A stretch of 64,000 bases of DNA from Leptospira biflexa serovar Patoc strain 'Patoc 1 (Paris)' (GCF_000017685.1 NC_010602.1:1505501-1569500), one strand, 5' to 3'. Numbered from the stretch's first letter, positions 33,378 through 43,529 are shown. Numbers and translations: made by a program. Notes: a model not told the origin generated them from the sequence alone.

Positions 33378-34547
33378 ATGAAGAAAGGGAGAAACGAACT
33401 CCTAAACGATGAAGAAAAAATCCTTGCAACCTATGCGGTAGGGAGCCGAAATTTTGGCGGTCGAGCATACGAGGAGCCGGAACATCCCTACCGTTTGCCA
33501 TTCCAAAGGGATAAAGATCGAATCATCCATTCCCATGCCTTCAAACGTTTGGAATACAAAACGCAAGTGTTTGTGTATTCAGAAGGAGATCATTTTCGCA
33601 ATCGTTTGACACATACCTTAGAAGTTGCGGGGATTTCCAAAACCATCTCCAAAGTCCTTGGTTTGAATGAAGACCTAAGCGAGTCAATTGCCTTAGCTCA
33701 TGACTTGGGGCATTCTCCTTTTGGGCATGCTGGCCAAGAAGCCCTAGCGGAACTCATGAAAGATATCGGTGGGTTTGAGCATAACAAACAATCACTTCGG
33801 GTTGTGCAAAAATTGGAACGTAGGTATCCCAATTTTCCAGGACTCAATTTATGTGAAGAAACTCTTCTAGGTATCATGAAACATGGAGGTGGATACGAGT
33901 CATCTAACTTACTTGAGGTGAGAAGGACTCTGGGACCCTCACTTGAGGCGATGATTGTGGATGCTTCCGATGAGATCACCTACAGCGCACATGATTTGGA
34001 AGACGGATTAGAAAGTGGACTCCTTCAATTAGAAGAAGTGAAAGGACTCATGATTTGGAAACGCATCGATGAAAGTTTGCCAAGTTCAGAAAAAAATTCA
34101 AAAACGGAAATGTTATCAATCTCCCGATCGATAGGTCGCATTTCACTCAACTTGATGGTTTCCGATTTGATCGAATCCATTCATAAAATCTTAACCGAAT
34201 ATTCAGTGAATTCGAGAGAGAGTATATCCAAATTGTACCAAAAGAAAATCAAAATCGTTCAGTTCTCAGAAGAGTTTCAAAAGGAATTCAATGAATTGAA
34301 ACAGTTTTTGTTTCAGAATTTGTACAGGCATTCGGAAGTGTCTCGCATGAGTGAAAGAGGTAAGGAAACGATTTATTTACTCTTTAAACATTTTGAATCT
34401 CATCCGGAATCCATCCCAGAATCGTATCGGAACCGAGAGGAAGAAGATGGAAGGATGAGAGTGATTTGTGATTACATTGCCGGCATGACGGATCGTTATG
34501 CGATCGAAAAATTAAAACGAGAAGGAATTCTTTGGTTTCCCTATTGA
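33378..34547 (+). CDS. dGTPase-like deoxynucleotide triphosphohydrolase
   Basis: The product has 389 residues. N-terminal RDKDRIIHSHAFKRLEYKTQ leads into the HD metal site: FRNRLTHTLEVAGISKTISK supplies H, and LAHDLGHSPFGHAGQEAL supplies HD; YSAHDLEDGLESG gives the later D. This is the dGTPase family type 2 (shorter form) that cleaves dNTPs to nucleoside and triphosphate and limits dNTP pools. GST follows 37 bp downstream on the same strand. Confidence 0.93.
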   Translation: MKKGRNELLNDEEKILATYAVGSRNFGGRAYEEPEHPYRLPFQRDKDRIIHSHAFKRLEYKTQVFVYSEGDHFRNRLTHTLEVAGISKTISKVLGLNEDLSESIALAHDLGHSPFGHAGQEALAELMKDIGGFEHNKQSLRVVQKLERRYPNFPGLNLCEETLLGIMKHGGGYESSNLLEVRRTLGPSLEAMIVDASDEITYSAHDLEDGLESGLLQLEEVKGLMIWKRIDESLPSSEKNSKTEMLSISRSIGRISLNLMVSDLIESIHKILTEYSVNSRESISKLYQKKIKIVQFSEEFQKEFNELKQFLFQNLYRHSEVSRMSERGKETIYLLFKHFESHPESIPESYRNREEEDGRMRVICDYIAGMTDRYAIEKLKREGILWFPY

Positions 34548-34584
34548 TGGACTTCATAAAATAAAATAAGAAACAAAGGTAATT

Positions 34585-35193
34585 ATGTACGGACTTTATT
34601 CGCATCCCAATTCCACTTATAGCAAACGTGTTCACATTTATTTACAATATCGAAATTTAGAATATGAAACCATTCATGTTGCACTCGATAAACTAGAGAA
34701 TCGAAAAAAAACTTTTTTGGCGATCAATCCTTATGGAAAGGTTCCCGTCTTAAAAGAGGGAGAGTTTCTTTTATCTGAATCATCTGCCATCATCCGTTAT
34801 TTAGAAGAAAAACATTCATTTCCGAATCCTTTGTTCCCCGCGGACTTAAAAGAGAGGGCTCTTTTCAATCAATGGATCAACCAATGTGAGTCTGAATTTT
34901 GTTTTCCAGGCAGTGTGATTTATTTTTCTAAAAAATTCATTCCAGAAGAAAAATGGGAAACCAAACGGATGAAGGATTCTGCCAAAAGGATTGGCAGGCA
35001 TTTTGATATCTTAGAACAGGTACTCAATACAAACCAGTATCTAATTGGGAACCAGTTTGGACTTCTTGAAATCCTTTATGCCCCTTTTATCGAACACTAT
35101 GAGATGATGGACACAAAGGTTCCCAAGTCTGTAGAAGATTGGATCCATCGTGTTATGGAAGAACCATCCGTAAAAAAAGTATTAAAAACTTAG
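34585..35193 (+). CDS. glutathione S-transferase family protein
   Basis: The product has 202 residues. N-terminal thioredoxin-like domain MYGLYSHPNSTYSKRVHIYL, with NPYGKVPVLKEGEFLLSESS (cis-Pro and the SES glutathione-binding site), then the all-helical C-terminal domain from about residue 85, including VLNTNQYLIGNQFGLLEILY (the N-capping box region). Substrate unknown. It follows the dNTPase gene and converges with the nucleoside-phosphorylase-like gene, with 24 bp between them. Confidence 0.9.
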   Translation: MYGLYSHPNSTYSKRVHIYLQYRNLEYETIHVALDKLENRKKTFLAINPYGKVPVLKEGEFLLSESSAIIRYLEEKHSFPNPLFPADLKERALFNQWINQCESEFCFPGSVIYFSKKFIPEEKWETKRMKDSAKRIGRHFDILEQVLNTNQYLIGNQFGLLEILYAPFIEHYEMMDTKVPKSVEDWIHRVMEEPSVKKVLKT

Positions 35194-35217
35194 GTGATAA
35201 AGGATATTTTCGGAAGT

Positions 35218-35808
35218 TTACAACAAAAATAAATTTTGTAATTGGTTCGAAGATTCCCGCCAATGAGTTTGCCATTCGAAGGAACCATTTGGACCCACAC
35301 CATTCGTAACCACTAAATAAGCAGTAACGGGAATGTGAAACTGGTCCGCGACTTTCGCTAGTCCAAATAACTCCAAATTTTCAAAGGCAAATGTCTGCCA
35401 AATTTTGTCTGGTGGGGTTTCCATTGTTTGGAGAGTGATCGAACTCGGAGCGTTACAAATCCCATCGGCAAACATTGGGTCGTTTTGTAAGAGATAAAAA
35501 GGTGGGTCCATCGGCAATTGTTTTCCAAGACCAAGTGCCGTAATCAGTTCTTTAGAATATACGGCATTTGGGGAAACAATTGTATTTCGCTTGATCTCAC
35601 TCCAAGAATAGACACCACAGGATCCTAAAAATACAATTTGTTGGATCTGTGGATTTTTTACTAGGTAAGCAAAGGTTTGGATGGCTTGTTCTAAATTTCC
35701 AATTCCCATGGGATTTACATGAGGGAATTTTGGGTGGTTCCGAAGGAGATCAATTTCCCCATCGAAAGCACCTGTGATTAATGTTAGCTGAGGATCAAAT
35801 GCTAACAA
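35218..35808 (-). CDS. nucleoside-phosphorylase-like protein (PNP/UDP family)
   Basis: The product has 196 residues, shorter than most PNP/MTAN enzymes (about 230). It has [18 protein letters not shown], the [12 protein letters not shown] glycine loop, [13 protein letters not shown], and a C-terminal [13 protein letters not shown] segment. [20 protein letters not shown] is close to the typical ...E-s-a-g-i-A.. catalytic region, in which M-E-x-x becomes N-L-E. It overlaps argC by 14 nt and is likely translated from the same message. Function may be nucleosidase-like or futalosine-hydrolase-like; I cannot choose. Confidence 0.7.
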   Translation of the reverse strand: MLAFDPQLTLITGAFDGEIDLLRNHPKFPHVNPMGIGNLEQAIQTFAYLVKNPQIQQIVFLGSCGVYSWSEIKRNTIVSPNAVYSKELITALGLGKQLPMDPPFYLLQNDPMFADGICNAPSSITLQTMETPPDKIWQTFAFENLELFGLAKVADQFHIPVTAYLVVTNGVGPNGSFEWQTHWRESSNQLQNLFLL

Positions 35809-36817
35809 GACCTAAATTTTCCGGATATCCAAACATCAAATTGAGATTTTGTAATGCCTGTCCTGCGGCCCCTTTCACCAAATTGTCAAGAGCGGAAACA
35901 AGAACCAATGTATTTCCTTTGGTTTTGAATCCAAGATCCAAGAAGTTTGTATTTTGTACTTTTTTGATCTCAATTTCTTCTGGAGTTTTGTACAATCGAA
36001 GGAATGGTTCCTTTTCCGCCACTGCTTGCAGTTTTTCTTGGATTTCTTTTGGATCCACAGGATTTGTAAATTGGATATAAATGGTGGATAAAATTCCTCG
36101 GTAAACAGGGAGTAGGTGCGGTGTAAATAGGATTTCTTTTGGTTCGGAACCAACAAACGCATATTCTTCTATTTCTGGTTCATGTTGGTGGCTTAGGATT
36201 TTATAAGCTCTAAAATTTTCGTAAACATGTGTATAAGCAAACTTTATTTCTTCTGTCCTACCACCCGCACCACTCACACCAGATTTCGCATCCACGACGA
36301 CTGGGCCTTGGATGTTTTTTCTTAGATTTCCCAAGATCGCGATGGGTAAAATTGCGGAAGTGGCGTAACAACCTGGGTTTGAAACAAAGTTTGCATTTTT
36401 GATTTTTTCACGGAACAATTCAGGGAGACCAAAGACCACTTGGTCCATCATATCAAACTTTGTATGTGGGAACTGATACGCTTTTTCAAATTTGACTTGG
36501 TCATGCAATCGAAAGGTTCCAGACAAATCGATGACCTTTCTTCCTTCTTTGAGAAACTCTGGTGCCTTATCTAACGAGACTTCGTTTGGTGTGGCAAGGA
36601 CAATGTGAACATCTTTCGGAACCTGTGTGTCGTGTTTTTGGAAGACCAAATCGGGAAGATGGCTGAGTTCCGGGAAAACGTCTCGGATGTGTTTGCCATC
36701 CACTTGGTTAGAAGTGATATGAACGAGTTGGAAATGTGGGTGGTGGGAGAGTAAACTTGTCAGTTCTTTCCCAGTGAGCCCACCTGCACCGATGATTGCC
36801 AGTTTTGTTTGTTTCAT
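35795..36817 (-). CDS. argC: N-acetyl-gamma-glutamyl-phosphate reductase
   Basis: The product has 340 residues from ATG 36817; an ATG further upstream at 36874 adds an unlikely extension. NADP-binding start [35 protein letters not shown], the active-site Cys in [26 protein letters not shown], and [10 protein letters not shown]. The enzyme reduces N-acetylglutamyl phosphate to the semialdehyde in arginine synthesis. No other arg gene is adjacent, as is common in Leptospira. Its 3' end overlaps the phosphorylase-like gene. Confidence 0.95.
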   Translation of the reverse strand: MKQTKLAIIGAGGLTGKELTSLLSHHPHFQLVHITSNQVDGKHIRDVFPELSHLPDLVFQKHDTQVPKDVHIVLATPNEVSLDKAPEFLKEGRKVIDLSGTFRLHDQVKFEKAYQFPHTKFDMMDQVVFGLPELFREKIKNANFVSNPGCYATSAILPIAILGNLRKNIQGPVVVDAKSGVSGAGGRTEEIKFAYTHVYENFRAYKILSHQHEPEIEEYAFVGSEPKEILFTPHLLPVYRGILSTIYIQFTNPVDPKEIQEKLQAVAEKEPFLRLYKTPEEIEIKKVQNTNFLDLGFKTKGNTLVLVSALDNLVKGAAGQALQNLNLMFGYPENLGLVSI

Positions 36818-36929
36818 AAAAGGAACCAAGGTCAAGATTTTGGGATTCTCCTCCCATGTCAAACGGCTCTGCAAGAGAAATGCTTGATTTTCCCAAACTT
36901 TAGCAATGGAATGATCATACTAAAAAATT

Positions 36930-38561
36930 ATGGTGACCTCTTCCTATTTACTCTCCCAGTTTGCCAATCAAATGAAGTCGAAAGGACTCCTCATTTTGAT
37001 TTCCATTCGGATGGTGATTGTTTGGATCGGGGTAGTCGCCTCATTTTTGAATTTTGGAAAACCTCCGTTTTTCATTGCAGTTTCGTTTACCATTTATTTC
37101 CTAAGCACTTCCATTTTGGGAAAACAATTCATCCAAAAATCGCATACAAGTAAAATTTCGAATCCTATCATCATGTTTTTTTTATGCATTGATTACTTGG
37201 TTTTGCTCCTTGGTTTTTACTTAGCCATCATGGCTCATCCCATCGGTACGAAATCCTTACCCATTCAAAATTCAATTTTTTTCACATTGTTTTTTTTATT
37301 CCAACTCTACATTTCCTTTTTTTTACATAGAAGATTTTCTGCAGTGATGGGTGTTGTTGTGATCCTTGGTTATCTTGGTGGGATTTATATCGCCAAATTA
37401 AATGGTGCGGAAATTGACTTTGGATACCAACTGGTTCCGCAAGGTCCCAATCGTGTTGTATTTGTATTAGAGTTTTTGAAATTGATCTTACTTGCAGCGA
37501 AAACAATTTGTATTGTCAAATTAGTTTCCTTTTTACTGGATATCTTAGATAATAATAACCAGAAGTTATCAGAAGAATTAAACCAGAGAGAAACCACCTT
37601 AATCCAAAATGATCGGCTGGTGACACTTGGTTCACTAGCATCAAATGTTGCCCACGAGATCAAAAATCCACTCGCTGGCATCAAATCAATGGTTTCTTAT
37701 TTACTATCGGAAGAAAAAAATTTCCTTTCGAACAAAGATCCACTTTGGTATGAAAAAGAAAAAAGTATTCTATGGAAACATCGTACAAGAAAAGAAAAAA
37801 GAGAGGAGATGGATATCATTTTGCAATTGTTCCATTTTTTAGAAAGGCGAGACCTGTTTTATTTTGCAGATCGTTGTATTGAGCTCGGTATCAATTATAA
37901 AAGTTTCGAAGACATCCCATCACAGGATACAAAATCTTGGGAATCAATTTTTTTATGGCTCAAATACAAGACAATGGAAAATGCTAGTATACTCATCACG
38001 AATGCCATCGATCGAACAGAAAAGGTCATTTCTACCTTCCAACAATTTTCAAAACCATTTAGCACAAAAGAAAAGGAAAAGGTGCGGATCTCCGATGGGA
38101 TTCGAGACATCCTCATTCTCTACCATCAGTATTGGGATGAGAACAGAATCCTTATCACTGATATCGATGATCATTTAGAAACCTACGTCAATGAAGCGGC
38201 GATCAAGTTAGTTTGGTCCCACCTAATTTTTAATGCGATCCAAGCAACCGACCCTAAAACGGGAGAGATCAAAGTAGAAGTTAAGTTGAATCCATCCAAT
38301 CAAATTGAAATCAGAGTGATCGATAATGGAGTCGGGATTCCAGTTGACCTTCAAAAAAATATCTTCCAACCCTTTTATACTACGAAACAAAAAGGAGAAG
38401 GGATTGGGCTTGGCCTTTATATTTCAAATTCCATTCTTTCTGAAGAGAATGGTTCGATCACATTTTTTTCTGTCCCAGGCAAAACTGAGTTTATTGTTAC
38501 CTTACCTATGATGGAATCAAATACACAAAAGGAGATTCAAAATGAAAACAAATCGATTTAG
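36930..38561 (+). CDS. membrane histidine kinase with an insertion in the dimerisation hairpin
   Basis: The product has 543 residues. Residues 18-200 contain about six transmembrane helices and no sizeable periplasmic domain. A coiled linker (NNNQKLSEELNQRETTLIQN) leads to the H-box SLASNVAHEIKNPLAGIKSM with His242. The second DHp helix does not appear until about residue 348 (ENASILITNAIDRTEKVIST), leaving about 80 extra residues (265-345). The ATPase domain is complete: N-box HLIFNAIQATD, G1 VIDNGVGIP, F-box FQPFYTTK, G2 GEGIGLGLYISN. No response regulator is adjacent. Its last 20 nt overlap the next gene, so it is coupled to the CXXCH lipoprotein. Confidence 0.9.
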   Translation: MVTSSYLLSQFANQMKSKGLLILISIRMVIVWIGVVASFLNFGKPPFFIAVSFTIYFLSTSILGKQFIQKSHTSKISNPIIMFFLCIDYLVLLLGFYLAIMAHPIGTKSLPIQNSIFFTLFFLFQLYISFFLHRRFSAVMGVVVILGYLGGIYIAKLNGAEIDFGYQLVPQGPNRVVFVLEFLKLILLAAKTICIVKLVSFLLDILDNNNQKLSEELNQRETTLIQNDRLVTLGSLASNVAHEIKNPLAGIKSMVSYLLSEEKNFLSNKDPLWYEKEKSILWKHRTRKEKREEMDIILQLFHFLERRDLFYFADRCIELGINYKSFEDIPSQDTKSWESIFLWLKYKTMENASILITNAIDRTEKVISTFQQFSKPFSTKEKEKVRISDGIRDILILYHQYWDENRILITDIDDHLETYVNEAAIKLVWSHLIFNAIQATDPKTGEIKVEVKLNPSNQIEIRVIDNGVGIPVDLQKNIFQPFYTTKQKGEGIGLGLYISNSILSEENGSITFFSVPGKTEFIVTLPMMESNTQKEIQNENKSI

Positions 38562-39099
38562 ACTGATATTCATAATTTTTTCTACGTTCTTTGTATGGAA
38601 TTGCCAAAAACAGACGATCGATTATGAGAAAATTGCGATCGAAATCACAAAGGAAGCAAAATCAAACTTACAAGAAAAATTGATGAAAGCGATGAAGGAA
38701 GGAGGGACAGAAGCTGCGATTCCATTTTGTCAAGAGAATGCAATGGCGTTTACCAAACGATTGGGAATCGCCAAATCAGTGACCTTAAAAAGGATCACAG
38801 ATCGTCCTCGTAACCAAATGAATCTGTTCTCAACAGAAGAGGCAAAGATTTTTTCTGAAATCCAAAAAAAGAAATCAAACGATGGCGTATTTCCCAATCG
38901 AGTTGTTTCGTCGGATGAGTCAGTGACTGTTTATGTACCAATTGTTGTGATGGGACAATGTGTCCAATGCCATGGAAAACCGGAAAACATCACAAAGGAA
39001 ACAAAAACAACCCTACAAAGATTCTATCCAAATGACCAAGCAATTGGTTATGAAGTAGGAGATCTGAGGGGATTATTTTCCGTTAGGTTTCCAAAGTAA
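38542..39099 (+). CDS. DUF3365/Tll0287-like CXXCH lipoprotein, probable c-haem sensor
   Basis: The product has 185 residues. Signal peptide with lipobox FFVWNC (Cys21). Then a helical segment, the family phrases AAIPFCQENAMAF and LKRITDRPRNQMN, and at 140-144 the haem-attachment motif CVQCH within VVMGQCVQCHGKPE; it ends GYEVGDLRGLFSVRF. DUF3365 (Tll0287-like) domains bind c-type haem and sense redox or gas, and are often fused to histidine kinases. Here it is a separate lipoprotein between two kinases, overlapping the first by 20 nt and 17 nt before the second. ATG 38542 has AAAGGAG upstream. Confidence 0.88.
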   Translation: MKTNRFRLIFIIFSTFFVWNCQKQTIDYEKIAIEITKEAKSNLQEKLMKAMKEGGTEAAIPFCQENAMAFTKRLGIAKSVTLKRITDRPRNQMNLFSTEEAKIFSEIQKKKSNDGVFPNRVVSSDESVTVYVPIVVMGQCVQCHGKPENITKETKTTLQRFYPNDQAIGYEVGDLRGLFSVRFPK

Positions 39100-39116
39100 A
39101 GTAGTACAACAAACAA

Positions 39117-41861
39117 ATGATACATCCCGTACAATTCATTTCCCATCGTCCAGAGTTATGTGAGTTTGTACTTCAAAATGGATTATTTGGATATTTAGTT
39201 TGGGATACAAATGTTGGCATTGTATACCCAAGTCCAATTGCGATAAGGTCTATGGGCTTGTCGCACCACCAACCATTTCCAGCAGAATGTATCTTAACAC
39301 ATTCTGGAATGCGTTTTCAATCGGAAGAAACTACTTCTGATTTCATTCTCGGTAGGATTTGTTTTGATCCGAGTAATAGTGCTGGTTTTCCCTTTCGTTT
39401 CCATTCTAAGGAAGTATTTGAATTGGGAAAAAGGTTCATTATACTCGCGTTAGATGCTTTTTTAGACGAGAAGGAAAAAAACTTACCACCCATTTTACAG
39501 TCAGCTGAAATTTCTCGGGATTTATTCACTTCTTCCTTTCAGTATTCCAATATTGGTATGGAAATATCCAACCCACATGGAGAGATGATTGAAGTGAATC
39601 CGATCCTTTGTGAGTGGCTTGGGTACGATAGTGATGAATTAAAATCAAAATCTTTGTCGGACCTGACACATCCCGATGACCTTCCGATTGAATTATCTTA
39701 TTTAGAAAAACTCAATCAAGGACAGATACCAAGTTTTCAAATTAAAAAACGATATATAACAAAATCCAAAGAATCCATTTGGACCATATTAAATAAATCG
39801 ATCATTCGGGATACATTGGGAAATCCACTGTATTATTTGTCTCAGATTTTGAATATGACTGATTCCATTCAATCAGAAATGGAACTTCGATCCATCTCAC
39901 GACTATTAGACCAAATGGCAAACCTTGCCAAAATTGGTGGTTGGGATTTGGATTTAAAAACAAACCAAGCCAATTGGACCAATATAACAAAACGGATTCA
40001 TGAAGTAGAAGAAGATTACATTCCCAATGTCGAAAATGGTCTTTCCTTTTATCATAGTGAAGAAAGTCGAAATAAAATCACAACTGCGGTAGAAGCCTTA
40101 ATCTCAGAGGGAAAAGAATACGATTTAGAATTGGAAATGGTGACTGCCAAAGGTAACCAAACTTGGATTCGAACGAATGGGCGAGCCGAATGGGAAAATG
40201 GAAAAGTAGTTAAAATTTATGGGATCATCCAAGACATCAATGAACGAAAAGAATGGGAAATGGCCTTGGCCTCGCAAACGTCCATTCTTTGGTCCTTTGT
40301 AGAACATGCACCGGCAGCAGTGGCCATGCTCGACCAAGAGATGCGATATGTTGCCTTAAGCCAAAGATGGATTGATGATTATAAAATTCCATTGAGTAAG
40401 GAAGAAATCATTGGAAAGTGCCATTATGAAATTTTTCCTAATATTGGTGAGGCCTGGAAGGAAATTCACGCAAGAGGACTACTCGGTGAAGTATTAAAAA
40501 GGGATGAAGACATTTGGAGACCACCAGGTTGGGATAAAGACCAAGTCATTCAATGGGAAATTCGACCTTGGACTTTGTTATCTGGTGGAATCGGTGGAAT
40601 TCTAATGTTCACAAGGGATATCACCGAATCGTATGAAACCAAGTTAGAGTTAAAAAAAGCGAAGGAATTGGCGGAGAATGCATACAATGCAAAGTCTGAA
40701 TTTTTAGCAAACATGAGTCATGAAATCCGAACTCCTTTGAATGGAATCATTGGTTATTCCGATTTACTTGCAGAAACTTTGGTGGATACATCATTTAATG
40801 AGTATGCTCAAATTGTAAAACAATCTGCCCATACTTTACTTAGTATCGTGAATGATATTTTGGATTTTTCGAAAGCAGAGGCTGGAAAATTACAACTGGC
40901 AGAAGTACCAAATGACTTAAAAAACTTAATCCTCGAAGCCATCAAAATTATGGATATCCAAGCCATTGTTCATGGTTTGGATATCCGGTTGCACATAGAC
41001 GAATCGATTCCAAACGTTTTGATGTTTGATTCCAATCGTTTGCGGCAGGTGATGTTAAACTTGATTGGGAATGCAATTAAGTTTACTGAAACTGGATTCA
41101 TAGAATGTCGATTGACTCGTTTGGAATCCGCAATTAAGCAAGAAGTGAAAGTTAGGATATCGGTCAAAGATACAGGGATCGGGATTGCAAAAGAAAATCA
41201 GAAAAAGATCTTTGATTCCTTTACTCAAGAAGATTTTTCCACCACACGGAAGTTTGGTGGCACTGGGCTTGGACTTGCCATTTGTCGTCAATTACTCCAA
41301 TTGATGAAGTCTGAATTGAAGCTTAAAAGTGAAGTTGGGCAAGGGAGTGAATTTTTCTTTGAAATCCCTTTTCGAATCCCTGAAATTGATCCCAATCTTT
41401 TGTTAGAATCAACAGAATCAAAATTCGAAACTTCAAAATCAAAGGAAACCCTCATACAAGATTTACCTACCAAGATCCTTGTAGTAGAAGACAATGCTGT
41501 GAATATGGGTCTCATGAAAAATTTCATCAATCGGATATTGCCAAATGTAATCATATTGGAAGCAGAGAATGGTGGAGTCGCCGTACAAGTATTTCAAAAA
41601 GAATTTCCGAATTTGATACTAATGGATATCCAAATGCCAGTACAAAATGGTTACGATGCAACCTTGGCGATTCGTAAGTTAAACAAAGGAAAAAATGTTC
41701 CAATCATTGCAGTGACTGCTGGTATCATTGATGGAGAAAAAGAAAAATGTTTTGAAGTGGGTATGAATGATTATTTGAGTAAACCAGTGCAAAAAGATAA
41801 TTTAAAACAATTACTCTTTAAGTGGTTAGAATTTGAATATCTAAGCATCAAATCGAAATAA
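39117..41861 (+). CDS. PAS-containing hybrid histidine kinase with receiver domain
   Basis: The product has 914 residues, cytoplasmic, with no transmembrane segment. At least three PAS domains: about 140-265 (SNIGMEISNPHGEMIEVNPI), about 265-380 (ANLAKIGGWDLDLKTNQANW, PAC NGRAEWENGKVVKIYGIIQD) and about 385-510 (EHAPAAVAMLDQEMRYVALS). HisKA with His535 in MSHEIRTPLNGIIGYSD; HATPase with NLIGNAIKFTE, VKDTGIGIAKENQK and GGTGLGLAIC. The C-terminal receiver is intact: VVEDNAVNMGLMK, phosphoacceptor Asp837 in LILMDIQMP, and Lys in YLSKPVQKDN. It may receive signal from the haem lipoprotein or the upstream kinase. Its end overlaps the convergent porin by 21 nt. Confidence 0.92.
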   Translation: MIHPVQFISHRPELCEFVLQNGLFGYLVWDTNVGIVYPSPIAIRSMGLSHHQPFPAECILTHSGMRFQSEETTSDFILGRICFDPSNSAGFPFRFHSKEVFELGKRFIILALDAFLDEKEKNLPPILQSAEISRDLFTSSFQYSNIGMEISNPHGEMIEVNPILCEWLGYDSDELKSKSLSDLTHPDDLPIELSYLEKLNQGQIPSFQIKKRYITKSKESIWTILNKSIIRDTLGNPLYYLSQILNMTDSIQSEMELRSISRLLDQMANLAKIGGWDLDLKTNQANWTNITKRIHEVEEDYIPNVENGLSFYHSEESRNKITTAVEALISEGKEYDLELEMVTAKGNQTWIRTNGRAEWENGKVVKIYGIIQDINERKEWEMALASQTSILWSFVEHAPAAVAMLDQEMRYVALSQRWIDDYKIPLSKEEIIGKCHYEIFPNIGEAWKEIHARGLLGEVLKRDEDIWRPPGWDKDQVIQWEIRPWTLLSGGIGGILMFTRDITESYETKLELKKAKELAENAYNAKSEFLANMSHEIRTPLNGIIGYSDLLAETLVDTSFNEYAQIVKQSAHTLLSIVNDILDFSKAEAGKLQLAEVPNDLKNLILEAIKIMDIQAIVHGLDIRLHIDESIPNVLMFDSNRLRQVMLNLIGNAIKFTETGFIECRLTRLESAIKQEVKVRISVKDTGIGIAKENQKKIFDSFTQEDFSTTRKFGGTGLGLAICRQLLQLMKSELKLKSEVGQGSEFFFEIPFRIPEIDPNLLLESTESKFETSKSKETLIQDLPTKILVVEDNAVNMGLMKNFINRILPNVIILEAENGGVAVQVFQKEFPNLILMDIQMPVQNGYDATLAIRKLNKGKNVPIIAVTAGIIDGEKEKCFEVGMNDYLSKPVQKDNLKQLLFKWLEFEYLSIKSK

Positions 41862-43415
41862 TCCACCTAATCGTATCATCAATGACTCCGCGACAGCACT
41901 GGAGCGTTCAGATTTGTTGCCTGGATCTCTCCACTCGCCCGTTTGTTGCATTGGATCATAACTACCGATATGCGCCGAAACTCCTTGGTATCGTTCCACA
42001 TCTTTGTAATAGGTGCGAAACACATCTGTTTGTAAAAAAAATCGAATTTTCTCTTCGGGATCATAATTCATACGGAATCCATAATTGAGATTTTCACGCA
42101 TGGCTCCCATAATTCTAGGATTGGATGTCCATTGAAAACTATCTGGTCTGCTTGTGGAAAGTGCATTAAAATCGGCACCAACGAGTACTTCAGGGTTTGT
42201 AATTTTGGAAACTCCTGTATGGATTCCGAAACCAAATTGTTTGGAGACATCATAATTCAAACTTAAAAAACCTGTTAGTTCCCTCGGAGATTCAAACTTT
42301 TTTTTTGTATTGGACTTCGCATCATTAGAAAACTCTCCACTCAGAAATCCTAGCCTACTATTTGTAAATTCTTCACCATAGGTAGTTGTTTGGAAGGGGG
42401 CGATTCCAGAAGAAGTAATCGAAGTTAGGTTTGTTCCGTATGAAATTTCGCCACGTGATTCAAAGTTTCCTTGTTTCCAAACAAATCCAATCGAAACTCC
42501 GCCTGAATCCAGAGTGCTCCTTTGGTTTGTTTCTTTTTGTGTGAAAGCATTTAACACAGATTGATTAGGATCATTGAATTGATTGGCACGTAATGCCAAT
42601 CCATCTCTTGCGGAATCAGTCGATGGGTCACTGACTTTGAGTTTTGTACCAATGGCTGATGTTGTGAAAAAAAATTGTGAGGAGGGTTTCCAATCCATTC
42701 TGACTGCAATCGTTGGCATGGAATTTCGTTCGATATTGGTTTTGACATTGGGATCATTATGAAACCCTGTCGTTCCAATTGCCGACCCAAGTTTTACATC
42801 GCCCAATTGATACCACAGACCAATTTGTTCCCTTTGCCATCCAATATTTCCTGATCCAGACATAAAGGCACTTGCATTATAGGATTGAGGATACACACCC
42901 GCAAAGAGATCCCATGTCCTACCTAAAAAAATTTCGATTTTAGTAGATGGGTTGTATTGGAAATACATTTGCCTGACTCTCGGTTTTGTTTCTGCTCCCA
43001 CACTACTTTTTGTGACATCCACAAAGTCAGCTTCAAAGATTGCCTTTGCTTTCGTTCCATAAAGGATTTCTGCTCCGAGTAAGGAACTGGTGGGATAAAT
43101 TCCAGACCTTGGTTCTGAATCTCTGGCTTGGACTTGTCTTTTGGCAACAGTTGGTCCGACTAAATTATCAAATCCAAAGGACAATACCGATTCGTTTGCA
43201 TAAGCGAAGTCTGTTTTTAACATTCCTGTTAGGCGAAACTTTACTTCACCTGGGGTTGTTTGTTGGTTTGAGTCCTTTTCGATTGTTTTGGATGGATAAA
43301 GTGTAGTGCCATCTTTGGGAGTGGATTCTTGACTTTCGATTGATTCACCGATCAATGGGTTCAAGATTACTAAGTAGAGGGCCAAAGAAAAAAAACCAAA
43401 AAAGAGGTGCTTCAT
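41841..43415 (-). CDS. outer-membrane beta-barrel porin (DcaP-like)
   Basis: The product has 524 residues. Signal peptide (KHLFFGFFSLALYLVILNPL), an N-terminal linker to about residue 55, then a barrel from VKFRLTGMLKTDFAYANESV with alternating hydrophobic strands: GAEILYGTKAKAIFEADFVD, RQMYFQYNPSTKIEIFLGRT, EIGLW-type turns such as GWQREQIGLWYQLG, ELTGFLSLNYDVSKQFGFGI, ending in MIRLGGLFRFDA. The FLGRTWDLFAGVYPQSY segment is typical of DcaP/porin-O-like proteins. The pore substrate is unknown. Convergent with the hybrid kinase and divergent from the MCP. Confidence 0.75.
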   Translation of the reverse strand: MKHLFFGFFSLALYLVILNPLIGESIESQESTPKDGTTLYPSKTIEKDSNQQTTPGEVKFRLTGMLKTDFAYANESVLSFGFDNLVGPTVAKRQVQARDSEPRSGIYPTSSLLGAEILYGTKAKAIFEADFVDVTKSSVGAETKPRVRQMYFQYNPSTKIEIFLGRTWDLFAGVYPQSYNASAFMSGSGNIGWQREQIGLWYQLGDVKLGSAIGTTGFHNDPNVKTNIERNSMPTIAVRMDWKPSSQFFFTTSAIGTKLKVSDPSTDSARDGLALRANQFNDPNQSVLNAFTQKETNQRSTLDSGGVSIGFVWKQGNFESRGEISYGTNLTSITSSGIAPFQTTTYGEEFTNSRLGFLSGEFSNDAKSNTKKKFESPRELTGFLSLNYDVSKQFGFGIHTGVSKITNPEVLVGADFNALSTSRPDSFQWTSNPRIMGAMRENLNYGFRMNYDPEEKIRFFLQTDVFRTYYKDVERYQGVSAHIGSYDPMQQTGEWRDPGNKSERSSAVAESLMIRLGGLFRFDA

Positions 43416-43529
43416 ATTTCATTTGATCCTTATCATGGTTGAAACCAAAAATGTGAGAACACTTTATACATTCATCTTACATTTAGCAAGAAAACATTCT
43501 AAATATCGAAAAGAAAGGATTCAAAAATC

